Below, piece after piece: positions 41,901-53,900 of a stretch of 64,000 bases of DNA. Below the pieces are notes generated by a model, which saw nothing but the letters and a program-made list of their open reading frames with translations, was not told the DNA's origin and did not search any database. Origin of the DNA: Fratercula arctica (lineage: Eukaryota; Chordata; Aves; Charadriiformes; Alcidae); the NCBI GenBank assembly GCA_947846985.1, contig CANTUZ010000004.1:49205672-49269671 (forward strand), read 5' to 3'. Position numbers and translations under genes: made by a program. Every line of letters starts with the position of its first letter. Position 1 is the first letter of the stretch.

Positions 41901-44900
41901 AACAGCAGCCTGGGAGAAAGCCTAATGCAAGTGAGTGGCTACTTCACTACCCTACTCATGCGTACGATATTGTCTTTTCTATGTCCATGTTTGAACTCTT
42001 ATAGCAGTGACACTGCTTGTGTGGCTTGGAAACATTAATCCACTTTGTTATAGCATAATCAAAGTGAACAAATGTGTTGTAACTATGCCTAACCAGGGCA
42101 TACTTAGAAATTTTCTAGACAACGAAGAATCAAGGAGAATGCTTCCAAGCTTATTTTGCTTAAACTTAATGAGGCCACAGTAACGGCTAATTCATTTACC
42201 TGTCTGCATACTGATCATTATACTGACCTCAAAGAGCAACAAAACAAAATGAATGCCTAATAGTTCTCAGACAGCAACCACAAGTTTTGTTGCCCTGGTT
42301 TAAATACTTAACTAAAATAATCAGTATCACACATCACACCCTTGTATCTATTCACATTGGCTTCTGACAAACTGGCCCACACAAAGTAAAATTCAAGTAA
42401 GTGGACGCAGAAATTCCACAAAAGAGATCAGGAGTTGCTAAGAAAGTCTCTGCAGGAAAAGTACCTGTCTCTGCAGAAAAAGTAGCTGTTATCTGATTTA
42501 AGTTTAGTCACAGCACTCCTCATGTGTTCTGCCCTTCATCAAATACTGCCTCTTCATCACACCTTTCTGGCAAACACATCCACCCCCACCCACCATCCTT
42601 ACTTCGTGTGCATTTTTAAAGTGCTGTGGAAAGTCACTATAAACTAGTCCCTCTGCTTATCCTCATACCTAAGTGATACTAGTCTTGCTGTTTTGGTCAG
42701 AGTTGACAAGTCTTTATGACTCAGCTGCTATCTTCTGTGAGAAGTGTTTCTTGCTACATAGATCCACAAAGCCACTATGTCAGTGTGACCTGAAGCAAAA
42801 AGTCAATAATCATAAAGCAGAGCCAATTTAAGCTCAATTTACTTTAATGATCAAAGTTATCCAAGTGCTTTGCTGATTCAAGCAAAGACCTTAAGCTCCA
42901 AGAAAGAAATTGAATCAAGCACTCAGGTGTTTGGAGAAGGTGATGATGAATAGAGTTTATGAAAATTAAACTTGTGGAATATTGTGGAAGTCCCAGATAA
43001 TCTCTTTTTTAACCCTTTATCAATAGAAAATAGATCCATCTGTAGTTATCAGAGTGTGAACCACTGATGCACACTTTGAAGCCCCCAAGATGCACACTGG
43101 CAGAAGCCAGGCCATCATGCTGGAGGAAGTATCACATTGCACATTCATTGTTCCTAGTGCCTCAAATCAGCTGTTCTCCATCAGGCCAGGTGCCAGGCTA
43201 CAGAGAGCTTGGCCTGACCTGATGTGGCACTTGGGATCTCTCAGTACCAAGAAAATCCGCTCATATAAAGTCCAGATGATTTTAAAGCCTTTCTAGGAAG
43301 ACAGAAGCACCCTGTGCTAGGAAATCACAACTTCACTCCCTGAGCTCTTTCACTGTTAAGAGACCCTTAGAACTTCTCATTGTGTTGTCTTACCTAGTCT
43401 CAAGATAATGCATGAGACACCATAGCACTGAACAGCTGAAACTATTCCTTACTTGGATAAAGCCAGCTATTTTTCATTAACTATTTAAACAGACCAAAGA
43501 CCACTTCAGATAACATGTTAGAGAAGTCTGTGTTTGCTTTTTTGAAGCATGATACCAAGATATTTTTATTTTTTGGCAACTCCATGCCACAGCATTGAGG
43601 GAGGAGTAGCACAAGAATGTTAAACACCAGAAAGACTTCAAACTCCAGCATGTTGTTTGATCTGAAACAGAATTAAATTTTACTGTCACAATAAAACTTG
43701 CTTACACACTGAAAAACATGTGCAACCTCTTGGTTGTTCTTTACTTGTCACACCTCGGGATCGACTGACATAATTCATGAAGCAGAACATTTGAAAAAGC
43801 TCAGCAGTTTCCTGGGGTGGGAGAACTCTTCAGTAAAGAAACACTTCTAACCTCCTGCTGCAGTTACCAGTCTAAATGGCACCTTCACTTACTCTGTGGC
43901 AGCCTCTGTGATACAGCTTATTAGCTACAGACGAGCACAAGTCCAAAGAAGCTCTTTGCCATGCACAGTCATCTTGAAATAGCAGGGTGATGAGATTCCT
44001 GCCACAGTGAAGGAAGACCAATGCTCCTCACTGGAGCCAGCTTCTCATTTGGGTTATTATGAATAAATACCAAGTCGGTATAGATAGTGTGTTCTGCGGT
44101 TCTACAACTTACACAGCTACTCTTGCATACATAACTGAACAGAGAAAGTAATTTTGAGTCCTTAGGGGCTGAAAACTGCTATCAGATTTTGTTATCATTT
44201 ACTACAGTCTCTTCTACTTGTTTTTACAGCTGTCTTCATATTCTAGAAGGTCTGAAGTTTCACAAGTTCATATATTCAGCTTCAAGTCCAGAAAAAGATA
44301 CCTTCAGAATTTAGCACTATGTGAGAGCTAAACCGTGGTGTACAACAGTCAGCCTGATCATTTCAATCTATTTCTACATACGTGAATTACTCGTTTTACT
44401 GAAAATTAATATAGTGTTTTCCACGCAAATTGAAGACACAGCATATTGTTTTCCAAGAGGGCGTAAGATCTAAAACAGAAGGGGAACACAGTGAAGTGTG
44501 AGGGAGTGTGGAAAAAAAATAAAAGTAAAGCTATATAAAAAGAAACAGGTTTATGGTGTTAAAGTTCTATAGTGTTGAGACCTGCCCAATTTCTTTCCCT
44601 CTTTTACATAGAAACACAAATTAGAATATTAAAGAGGCAACAGTGTAAGGAACAAGTCACGAACAAGTATGGAAACTAAGGTCATATTGTAAGGGTAGAT
44701 TAATAATCTTAATTTACTCACCTATGACCTCTAAGATTAAAAAGCAATGATAATGGGAACTTTGCTTCCAGAATCAGACTTTTGATTTTCCAGGACCTAT
44801 ATTCAGCAAATTAGTAGGGACTGAAGCAGGAACCACCAAGTACATTTTCCAGAACTCAAACAGCAAAAAGCAGTACCCAAATGCAAAAAAAAAAAATCAA

Positions 44901-47900
44901 ATCAAAACCACCTTTCATTCCCTTCTCCCTCTAATGCTTAAACAACCACAGCTATTCAAGATCTTTATTCAGATACAACAGCACTTGCTTCAGGTTAAAG
45001 TAAATAAACCATTTAATTCTGATAAATATTGATTTGAGAGAATTCCCAGCTGAGAAATCTTGAGCAACTCTGGCATGTGTTTCAGCAACGACCTCTCCAG
45101 ACTGCAGAGCATTGGCAGAAAGAGCTGCAGTTGTGGCTCCGATATACCACCGCAACGTGAAGTTAAGAACTCTCCCCTCCCAGCATCTTCAGATCATAAC
45201 ATGGGTCAACTCCAACTTAAGTTCTCCACAAGCAATACTAACTACCTAATCACTGACCTGCTTTTGAGCAACTATTTGACAAGTTTAGCTTTTTAGGAAG
45301 ATCTGAGGACGCCAAAACATTTGCAATAAAGCTTACAATGAAAATCCTTAAAAGCAACTTGTTTCCAACACAGTTTCTTTCATAAATTGACTTAGAAGTG
45401 AATTTGAAATCACAGAAGTAGTATTTTTGGAAACAATAAGAAGCCATCAAACTCCATGAAAGAGAGGTCTTACTGAACTTCCCCTTATCGTAGTCCTCAT
45501 CTTCACTGAGCTATATGCAGATATAGGACACATCCACATCTCCTTGTATGACACTTCAAAACAAGTCTTCTGTAGTATTAGCTTGTAACATTTTGCACAG
45601 CGGTAATTTTAATTAAGTCTAGAGAGAAATGTTTAAGACCGCAATGTAAGTTTTAAAGAATATACACCTGCCAGGCTTTGGGGCACAGGGAGGTAGTAGG
45701 CTACAAAGAAATAGAAGGCTTCTAAGTAAGTAATGGGTAAGCAAGCTGCCATTCTAAAAATCCCCAACGTTTCTTGAAAACTTAATTCAATTTTTACTTC
45801 AGGTGTTTTCAGTACATGTCTAGTTCTTAAACAGATGTTTTCATTAAAGTTCAGCACATTTGAAAGCTGATGTATTTCCAAACTATACTTTGTGCCTTTG
45901 CTTAAATACACAGTAGTATCTTTATAGGAAGATTCTACTGAAACAGCTGAAAAAAAACCTATCAGGCCTTGACACTGTAGGATGAACTTTGTTGCATAAA
46001 CTACTCAGCTTATCGAGAAAACATTTCAAAATAGGTTTTACAGGAAAAAGTGATCAAGACTGGCTGAATATTAGTCTCATATACTCTTCGATTCAGCAGT
46101 AAATCTAAATAGCTAAAAAAACCTGTAGACATGAGCTATATCAGGTCTGCTCCATGCACACAATATGGATCATTTAGAAGGTATAACATCTGATCAACAG
46201 AAATAATTCTGCCAGTCCAAAGTACTGCATCACACCTTTAGAGCTTGAAGAATGCAAGCAGCAAAGTCTAGCCATGAAAGGATCAGGTTTTACATTTTAC
46301 ATTCCATTTAAATAAAGAAACCTGCAGTAGACCACACAGGCAGTTGAAAGGCAAATCCACTAATATTTCTGGAGTAGATCAGCAAACTAATCTCAGCAGT
46401 TATTAACAACAAGAAACAGGCAGGATTTGATTAGCTAGCTAGTAAACTTGCATCTTAACCAAAACTCAGAACACTGTCTAGTCCTATCTAGAACAGAACT
46501 GCTCACCAACCTTCTCAGAAAGCAAGTCACTCTCTATGGCTTGCCATCCAATTATCTACCCCACAACTTGATCAAAAAAGCCCTATTTTTAAAGAGAATC
46601 CTTTAAGCTAAAGTACAGCTATAGCTATAAGCCTTACAAAGGTGTAAGAGAAGGACAGATGCCATCACACAAACTTAGGTTACCTCAGTGGACACAAAGT
46701 TAACTCAGTGAATATCCCACAGCACACAGTTCAGTTCCATTATCTCACTAGTATTCTTCCTCACGCATTTCTATGTAAAGCCTACTAATACCTGGGTACT
46801 ACAGGATGGGGCATTTTCGCCAGGATCCCATCCTATTCAGCTTTTCTTTTACACAGTACACCAAATGCAAGGGTACTGGTGCAGAACTATTTCCTTCCCT
46901 TACATTTTTATTGCTACTTATGCAAACTGCCTCCTCCCCACTACTCTTAATAGATCTACTCACACAAACCTCCTAAGTCTCATATCTACTGAAGGCAGTA
47001 GGTCTATATTCTCACAGGAATAAAGTGTTCTCTGACCATAATGTAAGACTCAATTTTCTATCTACAGAAACTACATGAGCATCTTCAGTTTTAAACTGTA
47101 GCAGTTGCTTTTGTGCGCACAGCAGCTTTGAAAGAGCGTGCTGTGTCTATGCATTTGTATTACATGCAAACTATAGGCAAGAACTGAAGTTTACTAGTTT
47201 TTAAATCAGCACCTTTACACTCATATGAGGAGGGAAGAAGAATTCTGAATAACTAGAGTAAAACACCTCTCCACTGAGCTGGAACATCTGCAATTGCCAT
47301 ATTAGAACCCTATTTCTGTTTCTGACTGCTTATTAGCACTTTCTTTAGTCAATTCATTTATACAGGGGTTTGCCTGCTCTTACTTAGCTTTACTGAATGA
47401 CTCAAACTGTAAGGGGAGGCTCAACCAAGCAGAATTGCACCAAGATGACTCAGAAATCCTTGCAGGCTGTTCTCAGGGAACATAGTGACATAACTCTTTT
47501 GCTACTCTGTCTACCCCCCTTCCCCATGGCTTCCTTGCATTTTAAAAACAAGCCATTTTTCTTTGACCTCTGCTTCAAGCATCGTCTCGTAGCTCTCTGT
47601 ACTTTATATCAAGTAGACTTGAGCAGAGTAAGTTGCTACAGGGTATAGCACTGGCAAGTGTAAGAAGCCTGCTGTACTGCTGAAGTTAATAAACCAGTAC
47701 TAAAATACAAGCAAATCTGTAACAACTACGAATTAGTTCAGTTTATCTAGAAATAGCATTTCTGTAGTAGTTCCCCCTTTACACACTGAGGAAAGTAAAA
47801 TCTCACCCGTGTCATTTTAAAAAAGTCTAACGATGGTCTGTTCCATCGTACGTCCTCCTCCCGTCTGCGCTTTAGCCGGCTTTTCTTTTCATTCAGAACA

Positions 47901-50900
47901 CAAGGCTGAGAGCGGCATCTCAACAAGCCCTGACGCCGGCTGAGCTCAGGTGTGGAGGTGGGAGTGCTGTTGGCTGAAGGCAAGAGATTTCCTGTCTCGG
48001 TGATGTGCTCCTGGGAGAGGGAGAGGCGACGCCTTGGGTTAAAGTCACAAGGGCCTCCAGAATTCCAGCGGGTACTCGAGCTTGTGCTTCCCTCACTACT
48101 GTCCACAAACCCACTGCTGGCAGAGGAAGGTCTGGGTACTGGTGATGTGTTGAAGCTGGTGATAGTGAAGACGTTATTTAGCGACAGTATGTTTTGTGGC
48201 AGACTGATACTTGTGCTTCTCTGTAAGGTTGCACTTCCATGACTGTTGCAGCGTTGCAAGGTAGCGCTACCGCCACTATTACACCGTCTCTTTGACACAG
48301 GAGTCCAAACCTTTGAATTGCCAGGCTTCCACGGTGACCGACAACGAGCCAGCTCATCTGGCTCGGAGAGGGACCTACAATGGCGTTTCGTTGGTGGGGC
48401 CAAGGGTTGACCCGAGTTTTCATTAAGGTTTAATTCACTTATCCATCCTGACACCATAGACGTACTGGAAGATTCCTGCTGCCACTGCAGACTGCCATTA
48501 CTGGCAGTGCCGGTGCTGAATGGGCACACTGGGAAAGGGTATGCTGAACTCCTTGTTGTGTCAGTCTGGATTGGGCAACCCCCATTTAAAGCTTTCCAAG
48601 GACTCTCTTCTGAAAACAAAAAAGATAACGGTGAAAGATGCAAAGGAAAAAGACAATTTGTTTTAAACCTAGTTTAACTTAAAACCATGAATCAAACTCA
48701 AGCTTAGAAAGATGAGCCACAAATATCCAGTTCAATCAAAATTTCACACTGTAGTTACATACTCATTTTTAAAAAGGTAGACAATTCCAAAGACAAGACC
48801 ACCAAAGTACTTCAAGAGCCAATCCAGGCACTCCAGTATATATGTACCTTGTTAATTCTTCTTCCTGTATATTGAAAAACTACAGTTTCTTGGTGAGCAA
48901 GAGGGACAGCTTCCTTACCTGCTTCCTGGTGCATAGTATATATACCACAATTAAAACCTTTAACAGTGAACGGCTTAAAGTACAACCAAAATGGATTAAC
49001 AAGTAATGTGAGAACCCACCAGGGAATATTTTTTTTTTTAATAGAAGAGCAGGATAATCTCTTCATAGACTGCTGTCCTTCATTTGGCTGTTACGCTCTT
49101 CTCTTAAGAATACCTTGCTAAAGAAGTGTCTCAAAGAGATGGGCATTGACATTCTGCAGTGTGAAAAGCTTTACTTTGAATTAGAAACAGTATAAAGTTA
49201 AATCAGACTGCAAATTGCTTCCTTTTTTTGCTTATATTCAAAGTGTAGGGAAAAAAATGCCTTAATTCAATGCATGAAATAAAGTGAGTATCCCTTAAGA
49301 ACCTCCTGCAAGTTTTACTGTGAATACAAACATAACCCACAGTGCACAACTTCTCATCTGAAGTGGCAACGCTGGGTTAAAAGCGGTCTGCCAGTGAAGC
49401 CTCGCACTCTTTTGTAAAGCATTTCTTTGAGAACATTCTGCACATTTTACAGCTGTTCCTCCACATTATACAATGAAGTGTAAGAAGAACTACAGCAGAC
49501 TTTGGATTTGCAAATTGAAAAGCAGCAAGACTGTTGGCCAGTTAACAGTGCTTCATGCTTGGTTAGAAAATTTGCTAATTTAAACCAATTAGCCAAGTAA
49601 GTTTCACTTATCCCAGCTTTAAAGAAAAAAAATATTTAAAATATCACGTTTCTCTCCTGCGACTACTCTATGAACCTAGATATAGCCTAAACAGTAAATA
49701 CTAGTATATTCTTATAGTTGGCTGTCTAAACTAAGTTTTAGAGTAATCAGCAGATAAAAGATTTGCTGAGTAGCTTTAAAAATTGCAAACCCAAATAGTT
49801 GTACATGTTCCATGCCCAAAGTATGTCATGGATTATCCTGTTTATTTGGATCTTATTTAAAGAACACCCTATTGTCTCAAAATCATTTAACTGTGCAGAC
49901 AGCTGGCCTATTCAAACAACATGTTTTATTAGAATTCCTCTGTCCTTCCTCCTCCATTCTTTCAGATGGGTACAACCACATACTGTGCTTTGCCTTAAGC
50001 ATGTAAGCTCTTCAAGGCAGGGACCATCCATAATTCAATGCAAGTAGAATAGCCAACACAATGGGATCCAGATAATGTTTGAAGCTCCTAGCATCTACTG
50101 TAGGACAATTTGCTAGCTTGGACTAGACTGATTTTTAAAAATCCTTAGGAAGCTTTCTCACAGGCTGGGAGGTTGGTTTAAGCTTCACTGTAAAAAAAAA
50201 GTCAAGAGTTGCACATGTGTTTTAATTGTTTACATGTTAATGGTATTTAAAATAAAATACCATTTCCCTTTGAAACCTCACACAAACCAAGATTCACATT
50301 TTATGGGGAATCCCACTGAGCAAATAAAAATCCTCCACACCTAAAGACATGACAAAACATGCAGAATTTCAAGTCCATCCCTTAATAAAGCAGTACAAAG
50401 TTTACATATCAATAACTAGCATTTTTATTTTCTGCTAGATACAATTTACTCTTATTCTAATAGGACCAAGGGGGGAAAAAAGCAAGTAACATGTATAAAG
50501 GTACTGGAATTCAACTTATGGCTTGCATCAAGTTGGATATTCTTTGTGGCAAAGCATGTAAGAAGGTGTGTAAAGATGTGAGAGCTTTCTGCTAGCTGAG
50601 GAACCTGAAGAGACGTTTAGCATGAAAAACAGCATTGCTGTGCTTCTTTACACCATAGTAGATATTGAACCAAAAAAAAAAAATGCGTTACAAGGGCTTT
50701 TACTATGCAAAGCAGATCACAAGTACAAAACTAACAACCAGCTATTCCCTGTATTGTTCAAAGACCAGCTTAAACCAGCAGGCTCTACAACAGCATGCTC
50801 CATCCCCCTCACCTTATTTACAAAAGAAAGGCTGCTTGCTATACCAATTACCTCAGTAAAACACAGCTACGGTTTTCTGAAGAACTGAACTTACCGTTGA

Positions 50901-53900
50901 TTTCGAAAGGGAACAAGCTGCCACTTTTGTTCAGCTTCTCAGATGAGTACTGAAATTAATCAGAAAAAGAGTTTTAACTGCGTGAGAGAGCATACACCTC
51001 AAGGAAACTGCATGTAGTTTTCAGTTTCCCTATACGTGCATTTAACGTCTTTAAAAGGATGGGGTTTTGCTGGGTATCTTGAAGAAATTCCTGAACAGCT
51101 GATCTTTCTAAATAAAACCTCTGGCATTTAACTATTCGTAATGTTTTCTGATATATTGCTAAGTATCAAACTCTTTCAAGAGTTGCGGCATTACCCCATG
51201 TAAATAAACTGCAAAATTAAGAGCAATAATTCACAGTTAATGAAAAGGCTTTGTTCTAATTCTCATTTCAGTGGAGCGAAAATAAGTCTGACAATTGGGT
51301 TTCCGTTTTCAATCTTAAGGGTAAAAAGCTTGAACTAAGAGACAGGATTAGCTTTATCCAAATTAAATATACACACTCTTAAGGGTCCCCAGAATGAACA
51401 CTGCCCAAATCAGGCTTTACTAGTATTTTACATTTTCTTAGAATCAGCGTAGCAAAATGTTTTCTTACTAAGGTACAAAAGCCATTCAAAAATCCTTCCT
51501 ATCCAAAAATCACCTTTTGCAGACTAACAGCTTTTGAAATCAGTTTATTGGTGGTGGTTCACTACTCAGAGACAATGTAAAAGCCATGCTTAAAACAAGA
51601 TTTCCGTCTAAAGGGCTTCAGGATTTATGATTAAGCTTCATCAGTAGCATCTGCACAGTAAGGCAACTTTGTATGCAGAACGTTTTCCATTTTCTTAACT
51701 AATTTTACCTAGAAAATATTACTACAAAGGCATTCTTAAAGGTTTCTCAGACAAAGTATAAAGCTTGCTATCCAGCCTCCTATAAAGGAGTTATAAATAA
51801 ATGGCTTAAGGCTCCATCAGAGCCCAGGGGTCATTATTTATTCCCTCATCACCACCTCAGGATGGAGAGGAAGACTGCATTAAGAAGAGAGCAACCCACT
51901 TTATGTGAACATTGTTTTTTGTGTATAGCCAAAGAAGATAGCATTGTACATACACTTCCTTTCCAGATACAAAGTCAATTTTTAAACAAACATCCTCAGG
52001 CTACAAAGCTGTTCTTTCTTGCTGTATAGCAACACACAGAGTGCCAATGACAACTTTATATCCTTGAGCCCCACATATAATATACAAATGCTAAACTACG
52101 GTAATATTCCCTTGATGCTATTGTTTTAGAGGTAGGAAATAGTGGGACTGATGAGAGGATAGGACTGCAAGCAGATTTTTTAATCTTATTGTTTAATCAA
52201 CGTCTGCATATGAGACAAGCCATTTGATTTTTTACTTTAATTTGCATTTGTAGATGCATTTGTAACTTCCTTTTAAAGAAGGCTACTTTAAGTAAACAGC
52301 AGAACCCAATTTTGAATCTCCATCGGATTTACAGTTAATAAGCCCTACTGAAGTCTGCAACTTGACAGTAGGAGCAGTTGTCACTTTTACTCCTTTGCTC
52401 TTCATAACCGCAGTTGCCAGTTATATAGTATACACATTTAAAAAGCTAGTATCAACAGTTTATTCTAAACAACTACTAAGGTATCATATAGAACACAAGA
52501 GCACATTAAGACAACAGTAATAGTTACATCTCAGCTGTCTCTGGAGAAGGAGAAACAAACTAAAGAAACTTAGAGAGAAGGTTTTTCAGCAAATTCCTCC
52601 CTCTCCAGTTTTCCCCAAATGAAAGGTTATGCCAACCTACTCAGCTATCAGAAAATAGCTAAGGAAAATTCACTTTTGGAATAGAATTCCATGTCAAAGA
52701 GTCTTAAAGCTAACACATCTTGAACTACATCGAAAAGGGGAGTATAAATGACTTAATCATAACATAATACCATAATAGTTAGGGATGTTTAAAAGACTGT
52801 TCACTCAGCTTAAGACCTTGGATGCCAAGGACAATCCCATGTGGTAATTATTGGATTGATATTTAGTTGGGGGGGAGGTTTGGGTGGTTGTTGGGGGTTT
52901 TTTGGTTTTCTTGTGTGGTGTTTTGGTTGTTTTTTTTTTTCCCAAACAGTTTTCAGCCAAATGCATCTTTAGCAAGGTCCTCTTCATGAATGCCTGAGTT
53001 AGTTACCTACATACACTTAAACCACCTCAAAAAGCCTTGTGTTATCAGGTCAATACTATACTACATCTTTGACAGCTGCAAAGCACTGAAAGCATTTTTT
53101 TCAAAGGGGGCATGGAAAAAGTGGGATCACATACACGTAAATTATCTGTACTACACGGAATACCAGCAATGTTCTCTAATACACTCACCAACCCCATCCT
53201 TACAGTTATTTCTAATCAGCTTCTAGTGAAGTCAGTGCTCAGTTCTATGAGAAAGTAGACATATTACAACTAAACTTGTTCTCTTAAGTGATTGTTTATA
53301 CAGAAGCCTGTTAAGTTACTAAAAAGTGGTAATTCTTTGGAGACTGAGACCAAAAATCCTCACTAAGAACGTCACACCTGACATACACAGAAAAGGGACA
53401 GTAAACTGCACCATTTCCAGTAAGAGTTCAAGGCACTGAAATAAGGGGTGACTACAGAGAGAATAAGTAAAGAATCTCCCTTGATATATATACTTGTATT
53501 CTATAACCGAAACTAAAAATACACTACCAGAGAGCGTTTCCAAGTATTTTAATTATGTCTGAAAGTCCAAACTTGAGTAGACTCTATGAGGCTGTAAATT
53601 GTTTATAGACGGGAGGATCGTTTTTTCCTATACGGCACATGGCACAAGTCCCACTAGATATTACTGTAAAAGAGCACCGAACCAGTTTATCAGCTCTCCT
53701 GGAATGGCTACGCTCTACCCTCCCCCATTCATTCCCTCTGTGCTATGATTTACCTGAAGCTTCCTGAATGAAGAGCTATTTTTTTTTTTTATTACTATAC
53801 TCAAGATTGCAATTGCTAAGAACCTTGACAGGGAAGTATGCTACCCTCTGTGTGAAGGAAATCTTCCTTAGAATATAGCCAAGTTATTCAACCAAGGCAT

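Larger units (their letters stand above)
8911..47806 (-). other. FAM53A: FAM53A intron 3-4 (coding numbering), 38.9 kb
   Basis: Bounded by GTGAGA (47806) and TTAATTGCAG (8911). I read this stretch for coding exons, RNA genes and mobile elements and saw none I can support. All open frames are short, lack family resemblance and are not flanked by matched splice sites. Contents that can be named are homopolymer runs, a TA/CA microsatellite at 23.9 kb, G-runs at 26.05 and 32.05 kb, a cluster of CAGCTG words at 12.24 kb, short inverted repeats at 25.13, 31.57 and 33.72 kb, and a 21-base tandem duplication at 42.45 kb. No recent interspersed repeat was recognised. Confidence 0.85.

Noticed and set aside
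47747..48643. Single-exon 298-residue gene
   Set aside because: Both ends of this open frame are intron read-through. The real exon is 47807-48609, as the splice sites and family alignment show.
52805..52987. Lys/Thr/Pro-rich minus-strand frame
   Set aside because: It is translated low-complexity A/C-rich sequence, with no homology.
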